64,000 nt of DNA. Source: Lentzea jiangxiensis (GTDB lineage: Bacteria; Actinomycetota; Actinomycetes; Mycobacteriales; Pseudonocardiaceae). The DNA is taken from NCBI RefSeq assembly GCF_900104175.1, contig NZ_FNIX01000001.1:372001-436000 (forward strand), in the 5' to 3' direction. Position numbers and translations under genes: made by a program. Positions 1 to 10,027 of the stretch are shown piece after piece. The notes below the pieces were generated by a model that did no database searches, had not been told where the DNA came from, and saw only the letters and a program-made list of their open reading frames with translations. Every line of letters begins with the position of its first letter. Positions within the stretch are counted from its first letter, which is position 1.

Positions 1-1
1 C

Positions 2-997
2 ACGCCGGACGAGGCGCGCGTCGAGGAGTTCGGCCTCAAGAAGATGTGGGTCTCGCCGAACGGCACGATCCGCAACATCCTCGGCGGTGTCGTCTTCCGC
101 GAGCCGATCATCATCTCGAACGTCCCGCGCCTGGTCCCGGGCTGGACGAAGCCGATCATCATCGGCCGTCACGCGCACGGTGACCAGTACAAGGCCACCA
201 ACTTCAAGGTGCCCGGCGCCGGCAAGCTCACGATCACCTTCCAGCCGGAGGACGGCTCGGACCCGATCGAGCACGTCGTCACCGAGTTCCCGGCGGAGGG
301 CGGTGTGGCGATGGGCATGTACAACTACAACAAGTCCATCGAGGACTTCGCCCGCGCCTCGTTCTCCTACGGCCTGCAGCGGGGCTACCCCGTCTACATG
401 TCCACGAAGAACACGATCCTGAAGGCCTACGACGGCCAGTTCAAGGACATCTTCCAGCGCGTGTTCGACGAGGAGTTCAAGGCGGACTTCGACGCCAAGG
501 GCCTCACCTACGAGCACCGCCTGATCGACGACATGGTCGCCGCCGCGATGAAGTGGGAGGGCGGCTACGTCTGGGCGTGCAAGAACTACGACGGTGACGT
601 CCAGTCCGACACGGTCGCGCAGGGCTTCGGCTCGCTCGGCCTCATGACGTCGGTCCTGATGACGCCGGACGGCAAGACGGTCGAGGCGGAAGCCGCGCAC
701 GGCACCGTGACGCGCCACTACCGCCAGCACCAGGCCGGCAAGCCCACCTCCACGAACCCGATCGCCTCGATCTTCGCGTGGACCCGTGGCCTCATGCACC
801 GCGGCAAGCTGGACGGCACCCCCGAGGTGATCCGCTTCGCCGAGGCGCTCGAGTCGGTCGTCATCGAGACGGTCGAGTCCGGTCAGATGACCAAGGACCT
901 GGCCCTGCTGATCAGCAAGGACCAGGAGTGGCTGACCACCGAGGACTTCCTCGCCGCGCTCGACGAGAACCTCAAGAAGAAGATGGCGTCGTTCTGA
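2..997 (+). CDS. icd: NADP-dependent isocitrate dehydrogenase, 3' part
   Basis: The enzyme oxidatively decarboxylates isocitrate to 2-oxoglutarate in the TCA cycle, producing NADPH. The open frame enters from the window edge, so roughly the first quarter of the protein is missing; 331 codons remain. Visible signatures of the homodimeric, eukaryote-like class are the substrate loop [24 protein letters not shown] (the isocitrate-binding Arg of this class), the metal-binding Asp region LIDDMV, and the NADP-binding stretch [10 protein letters not shown]. Most homologues I recall have Tyr where this protein has the second His of [10 protein letters not shown] strong terminator follows at once, so the gene ends its transcription unit. 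Confidence 0.95.
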   Translation, partial: TPDEARVEEFGLKKMWVSPNGTIRNILGGVVFREPIIISNVPRLVPGWTKPIIIGRHAHGDQYKATNFKVPGAGKLTITFQPEDGSDPIEHVVTEFPAEGGVAMGMYNYNKSIEDFARASFSYGLQRGYPVYMSTKNTILKAYDGQFKDIFQRVFDEEFKADFDAKGLTYEHRLIDDMVAAAMKWEGGYVWACKNYDGDVQSDTVAQGFGSLGLMTSVLMTPDGKTVEAEAAHGTVTRHYRQHQAGKPTSTNPIASIFAWTRGLMHRGKLDGTPEVIRFAEALESVVIETVESGQMTKDLALLISKDQEWLTTEDFLAALDENLKKKMASF

Positions 998-1013
998 CGT
1001 CCGTCCTCTGAAA

Positions 1014-1046
1014 AAAGGCCACCCCGGTCACGCCGGGGTGGCCTTT
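1014..1046 (+). terminator. Rho-independent terminator after icd
   Basis: A 14-bp perfect inverted repeat (arms 1014-1027 and 1033-1046) with a 5-nt loop begins 17 nt after the icd stop. The A-run before it and T-run at its end make it a plausible bidirectional terminator. Confidence 0.85.
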
Positions 1047-1165
1047 CTCGTCGCACGTCACCCGGTCGGTTCCTCTTGCGGGTGGTTGCCGCGCCTCGGC
1101 GTCCACTGGCGTCTTCTTGCCGCTATATCTGCTGCTGGAAGCGGTTCGCGGGTTCGGGAGGCGTC

Positions 1166-1477
1166 ATGTTCGGTGTTCCGGTCAGGGGATTGATCGTGAT
1201 TGGGGTGCTGGGCGTCGCCGGGGTGCTGTACGCGGCGAACGGCGGCAGTCCGATGGACAGCGCCAGGGCCGACGAGATCTGCAAGATCACGGTGACCGCG
1301 GACATCCTCAACGTCCGCTCGGGACCCGGCGACATGCAGCCGATCGTCTCCACGATGCCGCGTGACGCGGTGACCGAGGCCCGGCCCCGCGTCGAGAACG
1401 GCTACCGCATGCTGGGCGACCGCCGGTGGGTCAGCCAGCAGTTCGTGGCGCTGACCAGCGACTCCACCTGCAAGTAA
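1166..1477 (+). CDS. Exported SH3b-domain protein
   Basis: This 103-residue protein has an N-terminal hydrophobic segment (about residues 7-23, VRGLIVIGVLGVAGVLYAA). A bacterial SH3 fold follows, seen in the motif ADILNVRSGPG and the later WVSQQFV. SH3b domains usually bind cell wall or other peptides, so an extracytoplasmic role is likely. The ATG at 1166 is chosen because GGGAG lies 5-10 nt upstream and the hydrophobic segment then sits at the N-terminus. The frame stays open to 1076, but that would put a basic leader before the signal. Two Cys (in EICK and the terminal STCK) could form a disulphide. The ligand is unknown. Confidence 0.75.
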   Translation: MFGVPVRGLIVIGVLGVAGVLYAANGGSPMDSARADEICKITVTADILNVRSGPGDMQPIVSTMPRDAVTEARPRVENGYRMLGDRRWVSQQFVALTSDSTCK

Positions 1478-1487
1478 ACTCGCGCGC

Positions 1488-1706
1488 ATGCTGCGCAACA
1501 TGTTCCGGTGGGGCAGGGCCAAGGGCGTCACGCAGTGCTCCTGCGACCCCGAGTGGCAGGGCCTGTACACCAAGATCGACGGTGAGCGCCGGCTCGCGCT
1601 GCCCCGCGACGAGATGGCCACGATCGTCGGCTACCTGGACCTGACCGCGCACTGCGCCCGCTGCGACGCCGAGTACCCGAAGCCCTGGGGCCTGGCCTCC
1701 CAGTAA
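1488..1706 (+). CDS. Small four-Cys (zinc-ribbon-like) protein
   Basis: A 72-residue protein that I cannot place in a named family. It has paired cysteines, CSC near residue 18 and CARC near residue 58, spaced as in small zinc ribbons, although the first pair is CxC rather than CxxC. It ends in a Pro/Trp-rich tail (YPKPWGLASQ). It starts 10 nt after the preceding stop and ends 11 nt before the exonuclease gene, so the three genes may be co-transcribed. High third-position GC and tight packing argue that it is real. Zinc binding is an inference from the Cys spacing. Confidence 0.6.
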   Translation: MLRNMFRWGRAKGVTQCSCDPEWQGLYTKIDGERRLALPRDEMATIVGYLDLTAHCARCDAEYPKPWGLASQ

Positions 1707-1717
1707 GCTCCGCGTTC

Positions 1718-2512
1718 GTGCTCACGGTCTCCACGGTCAACGTCAACGGCCTGCGCGCCGCCGCGAAGAAGGGCTACCTCTCCTGGCTCGCCGCGTCCGC
1801 GGCTGACGTGGTCTGCCTGCAGGAGGTGCGCGCCGAACCGTCGGAACTGAGCGCGGAACTGCACTCGCCTCCCGGGTGGCACGCCGTGTACGCGCCTTCT
1901 TCTCTGAAAGGCCGCGCCGGCGTCGGCATCGTGTCGCGCGCCGAACCGACCTCGGTCCGCGTGGGCTTCGGCGCCTCGGAGTTCGAGTCGAGCGGCCGGT
2001 ACGTCGAGATCGAACTGCCCGGCGTCGTCGTCGCCTCGCTGTACCTGCCGTCCGGTGACGTCGGCACCGAGAAGCAGGACGAGAAAGACCGGTTCATGGC
2101 GGCCTTCCTGCCGTACCTGGTGTCGCTGCGGGAGAAGGCGGCCGTGTCCGGGCGCGAGGTGCTCGTGTGCGGTGACTGGAACATCGCGCACCAGCAGGCC
2201 GACCTGAAGAACTGGAGGACGAACCAGAAGGAGGCCGGGTTCCTCCCCTACGAGCGGGAGTGGATGACCTCGGTGTTCGCCTCCGGGTACAACGACGTGG
2301 TGCGGTCGCTGCACCCCGATGTGGCCGGGCCCTACTCGTGGTGGTCGTACCGGGGGAAGGCCTTCGACAACGACTCCGGGTGGCGGATCGACTACCACGT
2401 CGCGACGGACGGGCTGGCCGGTCGGGCCACGTCGGCCGTGGTGGAGCGGGCGGCGACCTATGAGGAGCGCTGGTCGGACCACGCGCCGGTCACGGTTGTC
2501 TACTCGGACTGA
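1718..2512 (+). CDS. xthA: Exodeoxyribonuclease III (AP endonuclease)
   Basis: A 264-residue member of the exonuclease III / AP endonuclease family, which cleaves DNA 5' to abasic sites and trims 3' ends during base excision repair. Diagnostic motifs are VNVNGLRAA at the start, the metal-binding Glu in VCLQEVRAE, the GDWNIAH segment with catalytic Asp and Asn, and the C-terminal SDHAPV with the catalytic His. Length matches the bacterial family (about 260-270). The start is the GTG at 1718, which places VSTVNVNG at the N-terminus as in homologues. No strong Shine-Dalgarno sequence is visible in the 11-nt gap to the preceding gene. Confidence 0.93.
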   Translation: MLTVSTVNVNGLRAAAKKGYLSWLAASAADVVCLQEVRAEPSELSAELHSPPGWHAVYAPSSLKGRAGVGIVSRAEPTSVRVGFGASEFESSGRYVEIELPGVVVASLYLPSGDVGTEKQDEKDRFMAAFLPYLVSLREKAAVSGREVLVCGDWNIAHQQADLKNWRTNQKEAGFLPYEREWMTSVFASGYNDVVRSLHPDVAGPYSWWSYRGKAFDNDSGWRIDYHVATDGLAGRATSAVVERAATYEERWSDHAPVTVVYSD

Positions 2513-2561
2513 ACCGGTACCCGGGATCGCGCACGATCGTGACCCAGAGGAGGTGACGGGG

Positions 2562-2870
2562 GTGCACGAGTTCGTGGCGGCGAAGCTGGCTGAGATCGAG
2601 GAGCTGTGCCGGGCGCTGGGTGTTCGCACGCTCGACCTGTTCGGATCGGCGGTCGGCGATTCGTTCGACGTGGTGACCAGCGACGTGGACATCCTCGTCG
2701 ACTTCGGCACGGCGGACGACTTCGACCACTTCGGCAGCTACTTCGCCCTGAAAGAGGGGTTGGAGCGGATTCTGGCCAGGCCTGTCGACCTCGTGGTCAA
2801 CGGCAGCATCCGCAACCCCTACTTCCGCGAGCAGGTCATGCAAACCAAGGAAAACCTGTACGCGGCGTGA
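2562..2870 (+). CDS. MNT-type nucleotidyltransferase antitoxin (MntA-like)
   Basis: A 102-residue minimal nucleotidyltransferase. The core motif is intact: LFGS at residues 26-29, then DVDILVDF with Asp41 and Asp43 (GS-x11-DxD), and a further Asp in RPVDLVVNG. In the characterised MntA/HepT pairs, MntA adenylylates a Tyr near the HEPN RNase motif and so neutralises HepT. The GTG at 2562 is preceded by AGGAGG 8 nt upstream and is preferred to an in-frame GTG at 2553 inside that sequence. The gene directly downstream is the HEPN partner, which is degenerate here. The MNT gene itself shows no damage. Confidence 0.85.
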   Translation: MHEFVAAKLAEIEELCRALGVRTLDLFGSAVGDSFDVVTSDVDILVDFGTADDFDHFGSYFALKEGLERILARPVDLVVNGSIRNPYFREQVMQTKENLYAA

Positions 2871-2883
2871 CCCTCGGGCGTAT

Positions 2884-3197
2884 TTGTGGGACGCCCTGCG
2901 CGCTGCCGAACTGCTGAGCCAGTTCGGCGCCGGCAAGTCGTTCGCGGACTACCTCGCTGACGCGATGCTCCGGTCCGTCGTCGAGCGCCAGTTCGAGATC
3001 ATCGGCGAGGCGCTCAACAACCTGTCGAAGGTCTTCCTGAGCTCGCGGCCTCGATACCGCGTCTGGCTCGCATCGTCGCCTTCCGCCTCATCCACGGTTG
3101 TGCCAGTGCGGACGACGCTCTCGTGTGGCAAGTGCTCACCGAGAAGAGGCCGCAGCTGGAGGAGCGGCTGCGCCAGCTGCTCGCCGGACTCGGCTGA
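2884..3197 (+). pseudogene. Degenerate HEPN-domain toxin gene (HepT-like)
   Basis: The N-terminal half reads as a HEPN protein from a TTG at 2884 (LWDALRAAELL ... VVERQFEIIGEALNNLSK). Near 3034-3038 the family-like sequence jumps to another frame, which continues PELAASIPRLARIVAF, then the active-site region, then DDALVWQVLTEK, to a stop at 3195-3197. This fits a one-base deletion. In the resumed frame the catalytic R-x4-H-x-Y motif reads RLIHGC: two residues short, with Tyr replaced by Cys. The codons just before TTG also read family-like (DPRAY) without a start codon, so the original start seems lost. Translated straight on, the first frame gives an unrelated tail to 3261. Together these indicate an inactive toxin. 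Confidence 0.78.
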
Positions 3198-3205
3198 GCA
3201 ACGGC

Positions 3206-3239
3206 GGCTGCTCCGACTGATCCAGTCCGAGCAGCCTTT
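3206..3239 (+). terminator. Rho-independent terminator after the MNT/HEPN locus
   Basis: Arms at 3206-3218 and 3224-3236 pair over 12 of 13 positions with a 5-nt loop, followed by TTTA. It begins 9 nt after the stop of the restored HEPN reading frame, which supports that frame as the original gene end. Confidence 0.75.
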
Positions 3240-3328
3240 ATCGCTCCGGTCACCCGCCTGACCCCTCGATTCCACCCACCCGCTCCCTGAACATGAACAC
3301 GATTCACCATCCATGAATCGGGGGCGGC

Positions 3329-4987
3329 ATGACAGGCTTCAACCGGCGTTCGTTCCTCCTGGCGATGGGCATGGGCGTCGCGGGCGTTCCACTCCTCGAC
3401 CGCCAAGCGTTTGCGTCCACGGCGGGCACCACGCTCGAAACGACGGCCACACCCGTTGGCACCAGCGGTTACCGCAGGCTCCAGGCAGGGCCGGGCTGGC
3501 CCGCGGTCGTGCGCGGTGACCTCGTCGCGGCCAAGCCGAACCGGGAAGCACGCAGGCGGGCGCTCACCAGCTTCGTGCAGTTCAGCGACATGCACATCTG
3601 CGACGCCCAGAGCCCGCTGCGGTTCGAGTACCTGCACCCGATCATGGGCTCCAGCGCGCACCGGCCGCAGGAAGCGCTGACGACGCAGGGTTCGACGGCA
3701 CTGGTCAAGCGGGTCAACGCCGTCAGGAACGGGCCGCTGACCGGCAGGCCCTTCGACTTCCTCATGACGACCGGCGACAACACCGACAACCACGAGAGCA
3801 TCGAGCTCGACTGGTTCCTGGCGGTCCTCAACGGCGGCAGCATCACGCCCAACACCGGCGACCCCAGGTACGAGGGGGTGCAGAACGCGGGCATCAGCAC
3901 GTTCTGGCAGCCGGACCTCAGCGGCGCGGACGATTACAAGGCGAAGGGCTTCCCGCAGCTCGGCGGGTTGCTGGACGCGGCCGTGCGCACGTTCACCAGC
4001 CCCGGGCTGGACATCCCCTGGTACGCCACGATCGGCAACCACGACGACAGCGTGGTCGGCGCGCTGCCGGACGGGCTGCTCGACAGCTGGTACACCGGGC
4101 GCAAGAAGATCGTCGGGTTCGGCGATCCCGTGCAGAACGCGAAGGTCGCACGGGCGTTCCACGACCCCGCGGCGATCCCGGAGGCGATGGCCATCCTCGC
4201 CACGAGCGGCATCGTCCGCACCGTGACGCCCGATGACCGTCGCAGGCTGTTCGACACCGGTGAGTACGTGCGCAAGCATCTGCCGACGGGTGGGCACGGG
4301 TACACGGACGCCAACGCGGATGGTGTGGACGTCTTCTACACGTTCCGCATGGCGCCCGGAGTGACCGGTATCAGCATGGACACCACGAACCTCGCAGGGT
4401 TCTCCACGGGGTCCATCGGGCTGCACCAGCTCAACTGGATCGAGAAGACGCTCAAGCGCAACAGTTCGCTCTACTACGACTGGCTCGGCCTGCCGCAACG
4501 GCAGAACGTCACCGACGAGCTGTTCGTGCTCTTCAGCCACCACACGAGCACGACGATGGGCAACGTCCTGCCGGACAAGCGCCGCCCTCTGGACCCGCGC
4601 ATGAACGGCAACGCGCTGGTGAACCTGCTGCACCGGTTCCCGAACGTGCTGGCGTGGGTCAACGGGCACACGCACCGCAACGTGATCACGCCGCACCGGC
4701 ACGCCACGCCGTCCAGGAGCTTCTGGGAGATCAACACGGCCGCGCACGTCGACTACCCGCAGCACGCCCGCGTCATCGAGGTCGCGGACAACGGGGACGG
4801 CACGTTGTCGCTGTTCACGACGTTGCTGGAGGCGGAAGCGCCGTACCGGGTGGACTACGACGACCGCAGTGACGCGGCCCTCGCGAGCCTGTGCCGGGAG
4901 TTCACCTACAACGACATCCACTCGCGGACGGACCCGCTGGGAACGCCGCTCGACCGCAACACCGAGCTGCTCGTGGCCGTCCGCTGA
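3329..4987 (+). CDS. Tat-exported metallophosphoesterase (TIGR03767-like)
   Basis: A 552-residue calcineurin-like phosphoesterase. The start [16 protein letters not shown] is a twin-arginine signal (Arg6-Arg7, then a hydrophobic stretch), so the enzyme is probably folded inside and exported. The two-metal motifs appear in order: [10 protein letters not shown] (D-x-H), TTGDNTDN (GDxx), TIGNHDD (GNHD), FSHHTS and NGHTHRN (GHxH). Length and the insertions between motifs match the large actinobacterial family TIGR03767 as I recall it. The substrate is unknown; secreted phosphate scavenging is one possibility. In the M. tuberculosis synteny the secreted phosphatase SapM occupies a similar region, but this is not that protein family. 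Confidence 0.85.
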   Translation: MTGFNRRSFLLAMGMGVAGVPLLDRQAFASTAGTTLETTATPVGTSGYRRLQAGPGWPAVVRGDLVAAKPNREARRRALTSFVQFSDMHICDAQSPLRFEYLHPIMGSSAHRPQEALTTQGSTALVKRVNAVRNGPLTGRPFDFLMTTGDNTDNHESIELDWFLAVLNGGSITPNTGDPRYEGVQNAGISTFWQPDLSGADDYKAKGFPQLGGLLDAAVRTFTSPGLDIPWYATIGNHDDSVVGALPDGLLDSWYTGRKKIVGFGDPVQNAKVARAFHDPAAIPEAMAILATSGIVRTVTPDDRRRLFDTGEYVRKHLPTGGHGYTDANADGVDVFYTFRMAPGVTGISMDTTNLAGFSTGSIGLHQLNWIEKTLKRNSSLYYDWLGLPQRQNVTDELFVLFSHHTSTTMGNVLPDKRRPLDPRMNGNALVNLLHRFPNVLAWVNGHTHRNVITPHRHATPSRSFWEINTAAHVDYPQHARVIEVADNGDGTLSLFTTLLEAEAPYRVDYDDRSDAALASLCREFTYNDIHSRTDPLGTPLDRNTELLVAVR

Positions 4988-5001
4988 GTGGGATGTCCCA
5001 C
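4988..5001. promoter_or_regulatory. Short perfect palindrome upstream of fbiC
   Basis: Six-bp arms with a 2-nt centre (GTGGGATGTCCCAC) lie directly after the phosphoesterase stop and 48 nt before the fbiC start. It could be an operator or a weak hairpin. Palindromes this short also arise by chance. Confidence 0.25.
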
Positions 5002-5048
5002 AACGGGTGCGGGGTGATCAGGAATTCTGGCGGCCTAAGGTCGTTTAC

Positions 5049-7571
5049 GTGGCAGTGGACATCTCGCTAACCTCACCGCAGCCCCGTCCGAGTGCGGCGG
5101 CCATGCGGCGTGCGCTGCGCAGGGCCGCCGACGGTGCCGTGCTCGACGCGACCGAGGCCGCTGTGCTGCTGCACGCGCGCGAGGACGACCTCGCCGCGCT
5201 GCTCACCGCGGCCGGGAAGGTGCGGGACGCCCACCTGCTCGCGGAGGGGCGTCCCGGGGTCGTCACGTACAGCCGGTCGGTGTTCATCCCGCTGACCCGG
5301 TTGTGCCGGGACCGGTGCCACTACTGCACGTTCGCGACCGTGCCGCACAAGCTGCCCGCCGCGTTCCTCGAACGCGACGAGGTGCTGGCGATCGCGCGCG
5401 CGGGAGCCGCGCAGGGGTGCAAGGAAGCGCTCTTCACGCTGGGGGACCGGCCGGAGGACCGCTGGCCCGCCGCGAAGGAGTGGCTGGACGCCCGCGGCTA
5501 CGAGTCCACATTGGACTACGTGCGGGCGAGCGCCATCGCGGTGCTGGAGGAGACGGGACTGCTGCCGCACCTGAACCCCGGTGTGCTGAGCTGGGAGGAG
5601 CTGACGCGGCTGCGCCCCGTCGCGTCGAGCATGGGGATGATGCTCGAGACCACGGCGGAGCGGCTGTGGAGCGAGAAGGGCGGCCCGCACTACGGCAGCC
5701 CGGACAAGGACCCCGCCGTCCGGCTGCGCGTCCTCACCGACGCCGGCCGCGTGAACGTCCCGTTCACCACCGGGATCCTCATCGGCATCGGTGAGAACCT
5801 AACCGAGCGCGCCGAGTCGCTGCTCGCGATGCGCCAGGTCGCGAAGCAGTACGGGCACATCCAGGAAGTCATCATCCAGAACTTCCGCGCCAAGCCGGAC
5901 ACGGCGATGCGCGGCATGCCCGACGCCGACCTGACCGAGCTCGCGGCCACCATCGCCGTGGCACGCCTGGTGATGCCGTCCACCGTGAGCGTGCAGGCAC
6001 CGCCGAACCTGGTCGGCGGTGAGTTCGACCTGATGCTGCGGGCGGGCGTCGACGACTGGGGCGGCGTCTCGCCGATCACGCCGGACCACGTCAACCCCGA
6101 GAAGCCGTGGCCTCAGGTCGACAAGCTCGCCGACATCACGCGCGAAGCCGGTTTCTCCTTGCGGGAGCGGCTGAACGTCTACCCGCGGTACGTCCGCGCG
6201 GCGGCGGGGCAGTGGATCGACACGAGGCTCACCGCGCACGTTTCCGCGCTGGCGCTGGAAAGCGGGCTCGCGAACCCGGACGCGGAGGTCGCCGGCCGCG
6301 AGTGGCAGGAGCCGGACGGCGGGCTCGACACGTTCGGCCGGGCGGACCTCAACACCGCGATCGACACCGAGGGCCGCACGGGCGACCGCCGCGGCGACTT
6401 CGACGAGGTCTACGGCGACTGGGACGAACTGAAGATCCCCGTTGCGCCGCAACGGCTCTCCGAAGACGTCCAACGTGGACTGAAGATCGCCGCGAACGAC
6501 CCGGCGGCGTTGCTCGACGACACCGACGCCGCGATGGCGCTCCTCACCGCCGACGGCGAGGCACTCGAAGAGATGACCCGTCTCGCCGACGACCTGAGGC
6601 GGGAGGTGGTGGGCGACGACGTCACCTACGTCGTCAACCGGAACATCAACTTCTCCAACGTCTGCTACGTCGGCTGCCGCTTCTGCGCCTTCGCCCAGCG
6701 GGAGCGCGACGCGGACGCGTTCCGGCTGAGCGCCGAGGAGGTCGCCGACCGCGCGCAGGAGGCGTGGGACGAAGGCGCCACCGAGGTCTGCATGCAGGGC
6801 GGCATCGACCCCAAGCTGCCGGTGACGTACTACGCCGACGTGGTGCGCGCCATCAAGAAGCGCCTGCCGGACATGCACGTCCACGCCTTCAGCCCGATGG
6901 AGATCGTCTCCGCCGCCGCGAAGGCCGGCGTGAGCGTCCGCGAGTGGCTGACCGAGCTCAAGGAGGCCGGCCTCGGCACCATTCCCGGCACGGCGGCCGA
7001 GATCCTCGACGACGACGTGCGCTGGGTGCTCACCAAGGGCAAGTTGCCCACCGCGACCTGGCTCGACGTCGTCGGCACCGCGCACGAGCTGGGCATCCGC
7101 TCGTCGAGCACGATGATGTACGGCCACGTCGACCACCCCGGCCACTGGCTCACGCACTTCCGCGTCCTCGCGCGGCTCCAGGACCGCACCGGCGGGCTCA
7201 CCGAGTTCGTCGCGCTGCCGTTCGTGCACCGCAACGCCCCGATCTACCTGGCGGGAGTCGCCCGCCCGGGCCCGAGCCGCCGCGACAACCGCGCCGTGCA
7301 CGCGTTCGCGCGGCTGGCGTTGCACGGGCGGATCGACAACATCCAGTGCTCCTGGGTCAAGCTCGGCGACGAGGGCACCGCGGAGATCCTCAACGGGGGT
7401 GCGAACGACATCGGCGGCACGTTGATGGAGGAGACCATCAGCCGCATGGCAGGGTCCGAGCACGGGTCCGCGCGCACTGTGCGTGAGCTGGAGACCCTGG
7501 CTTCGCTCGCAGGGCGTAACGCCCGTCAGCGGACTACGACATATGGGCGAGTGCGAACCGATCATCCGTGA
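5049..7571 (+). CDS. fbiC: Bifunctional FO synthase (CofG-CofH fusion)
   Basis: An 840-residue radical-SAM fusion that makes 7,8-didemethyl-8-hydroxy-5-deazariboflavin (FO), the chromophore of coenzyme F420, from tyrosine and 5-amino-6-ribitylaminouracil. Two [4Fe-4S] motifs are visible: Cys86-x3-Cys90-x2-Cys93 in the N-terminal CofG half ([11 protein letters not shown]) and Cys539-x3-Cys543-x2-Cys546 in the CofH half ([10 protein letters not shown]). Length matches mycobacterial FbiC (about 856). The GTG at 5049 is chosen because the sequence upstream is non-coding in character, although the frame stays open to 4869. The gene stands alone between the phosphoesterase and a small membrane protein. 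Confidence 0.95.
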   Translation: MAVDISLTSPQPRPSAAAMRRALRRAADGAVLDATEAAVLLHAREDDLAALLTAAGKVRDAHLLAEGRPGVVTYSRSVFIPLTRLCRDRCHYCTFATVPHKLPAAFLERDEVLAIARAGAAQGCKEALFTLGDRPEDRWPAAKEWLDARGYESTLDYVRASAIAVLEETGLLPHLNPGVLSWEELTRLRPVASSMGMMLETTAERLWSEKGGPHYGSPDKDPAVRLRVLTDAGRVNVPFTTGILIGIGENLTERAESLLAMRQVAKQYGHIQEVIIQNFRAKPDTAMRGMPDADLTELAATIAVARLVMPSTVSVQAPPNLVGGEFDLMLRAGVDDWGGVSPITPDHVNPEKPWPQVDKLADITREAGFSLRERLNVYPRYVRAAAGQWIDTRLTAHVSALALESGLANPDAEVAGREWQEPDGGLDTFGRADLNTAIDTEGRTGDRRGDFDEVYGDWDELKIPVAPQRLSEDVQRGLKIAANDPAALLDDTDAAMALLTADGEALEEMTRLADDLRREVVGDDVTYVVNRNINFSNVCYVGCRFCAFAQRERDADAFRLSAEEVADRAQEAWDEGATEVCMQGGIDPKLPVTYYADVVRAIKKRLPDMHVHAFSPMEIVSAAAKAGVSVREWLTELKEAGLGTIPGTAAEILDDDVRWVLTKGKLPTATWLDVVGTAHELGIRSSSTMMYGHVDHPGHWLTHFRVLARLQDRTGGLTEFVALPFVHRNAPIYLAGVARPGPSRRDNRAVHAFARLALHGRIDNIQCSWVKLGDEGTAEILNGGANDIGGTLMEETISRMAGSEHGSARTVRELETLASLAGRNARQRTTTYGRVRTDHP

Positions 7572-7607
7572 CCGATAGTCTGATTCGGCGCATCGACGCT
7601 ACCGGCC

Positions 7608-7625
7608 TTCGGTAGCTTGGCGGCC
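7608..7625 (+). terminator. Weak hairpin downstream of fbiC
   Basis: A 7-bp stem (7608-7614 / 7619-7625 region) with a short CCTT-containing loop lies 37 nt after the fbiC stop and is followed by TTGG. It is plausible as a terminator but lacks a long T-run. Confidence 0.4.
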
Positions 7626-7693
7626 AATCAGTCAGCAAGGTTCACCCTTCCGGGGTGGGTCTGTGCCTTGGGGAGGCTCGGCGAGTGCACGGC

Positions 7694-7885
7694 ATGAGTC
7701 TGGTACTGAGCGCTGCGGTTGAGAGCAGCATGACCGGTACCGCTGCGGGTCCCGTGGGTCTGATCGCGGTCACCGCCGGCGTCGGCGGTCTGGTGTACGG
7801 CCTGGTGAAGCGCCGCAAGCCGGCCCCGGTCATCGCGGCCAACCAGCGCATCGACCTGCTGCAGCAGGACACCGCGCAGAACTGA
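7694..7885 (+). CDS. Small membrane protein
   Basis: A 63-residue protein with one predicted membrane segment (about residues 19-37, AAGPVGLIAVTAGVGGLVYG) followed by a basic stop-transfer stretch (LVKRRKP) and a polar C-terminus ending IDLLQQDTAQN. The ATG at 7694 is taken as the start; a GTG three codons earlier is also possible. It lies 27 nt upstream of trpS. I recognise no named family. The single helix followed by Lys/Arg suggests N-out, C-in topology. Confidence 0.55.
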   Translation: MSLVLSAAVESSMTGTAAGPVGLIAVTAGVGGLVYGLVKRRKPAPVIAANQRIDLLQQDTAQN

Positions 7886-8950
<1,065 letters not shown>

Positions 8951-8974
8951 TGCGCTTGCACTAGCGTCTCCGCC

Positions 8975-9961
8975 GTGGACAAGTGGCGGCGGAAGTACGC
9001 GTGGTTCGACCACATCATTCGTGCGTACGAGCGCTACGACCAGAGGTACGGCGCGCAGCACGCCGCTGCGGTGACGTACTTCAGCGTGCTCTCGCTCGTG
9101 CCCATCCTGATGATCGGGTTCGCCGTCGCCGGTTTCGTGCTGCAGTCGCAGCCGGACCTGCTGGCGTCGCTGCGGCAGAGCATCGCCGAGGCGGTGCCGG
9201 ACGCCCAGCTGCGCGAGCAGATCAACGAAGCCGTGGACACCGCGCTGGACTCCAAGGGCACCGTCGGCGTCATCGGTCTGCTCGGTGCCTCCTACTCCGG
9301 TCTCGGCTGGATGAGCAACCTCCGCGACGCCCTGACGGCGCAGTGGGGCCAGGCGAAGGGGGAGCTGCCGTTCCTCGGCACGCTCTGGCGCGACGTGCTG
9401 TCGCTGGTCGGCTTGGGCCTCGCGATCGTGCTGTCGTTCGGCATCACGGCCCTCGGCACCGGGTTCGCCGAGCTGGTCCTGCGCTGGATGGGGCTGGAGG
9501 ACGCCGGCTGGGCGCACGTCCTGCTGCGGATCGGCACGATCGTCCTGTCGCTGCTCGCGAACTGGCTCGTGTTCCTGTGGGTGCTCTCCCGGCTGCCGCG
9601 CAAGCCCGTGGGGTGGCGCAGCGCGATCCGCGGGGCGTTCGCCGGCGCGGTCGGGTTCGAGCTCTTGAAGCAGACGGCGACGGTCTTCCTGTCGTTCACG
9701 ACCAAGTCGCCGACCTCGGCCGCGTTCGGCTCGGTCATCGGTGTGCTGGTGTTCGCGAACCTGGTGGCGCAGTTCATCCTGTTCATCACGGCCTGGACGG
9801 CCACCGCGCGGGAGAACCAGGAGCCGGAGGTCGTGAAGGCGCCTCCGCCCGCAGTGATCCAGCCCGTGGTGTCGGTGCGGCAGGGGCCCTCCCCGTCGCT
9901 GATGCTCGGAGCGGGCGCGCTCGCGGGTGCGCTGCTCGGCTTCCGGTGGCGCCGCAAGTAG
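8975..9961 (+). CDS. YihY/BrkB (YhjD-like) inner membrane protein
   Basis: A 328-residue integral membrane protein of the YihY/virulence factor BrkB family. Five to six hydrophobic segments are visible, including TYFSVLSLVPILMIGFAVAG, LVGLGLAIVLSFGITALG, LLRIGTIVLSLLANWLVFLW and SVIGVLVFANLVAQFILFI. Family hallmarks are HAAAVTYFSVLSLVP near the N-terminus and the GF-rich C-terminal half. The biochemical function of the family is unsettled. The GTG at 8975 follows trpS by 24 nt, consistent with co-transcription, and a strong terminator follows. Confidence 0.88.
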   Translation: MDKWRRKYAWFDHIIRAYERYDQRYGAQHAAAVTYFSVLSLVPILMIGFAVAGFVLQSQPDLLASLRQSIAEAVPDAQLREQINEAVDTALDSKGTVGVIGLLGASYSGLGWMSNLRDALTAQWGQAKGELPFLGTLWRDVLSLVGLGLAIVLSFGITALGTGFAELVLRWMGLEDAGWAHVLLRIGTIVLSLLANWLVFLWVLSRLPRKPVGWRSAIRGAFAGAVGFELLKQTATVFLSFTTKSPTSAAFGSVIGVLVFANLVAQFILFITAWTATARENQEPEVVKAPPPAVIQPVVSVRQGPSPSLMLGAGALAGALLGFRWRRK

Positions 9962-9984
9962 GCCCGGACGCTCCCCGAACGAGA

Positions 9985-10014
9985 ACGGCCCCGGCGCGAG
10001 TGCGCCGGGGCCGT
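9985..10014. terminator. Bidirectional terminator between convergent genes
   Basis: Thirteen-bp perfect G/C-rich arms (9985-9997 and 10002-10014) with a GAGT loop sit between the BrkB-like gene (+) and the carboxypeptidase gene (-), 14 nt from the latter's stop. Confidence 0.8.
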
Positions 10015-10027
10015 CGTCTCGCGTGCC

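Noticed and set aside
3014-4921. 635-codon open frame on the minus strand opposite the metallophosphoesterase gene
   Set aside because: It is antisense to a gene with complete catalytic motifs, consists of Arg/Val/Gly/Asp-rich text without domain patterns, and results from the scarcity of stop codons in GC-rich DNA.
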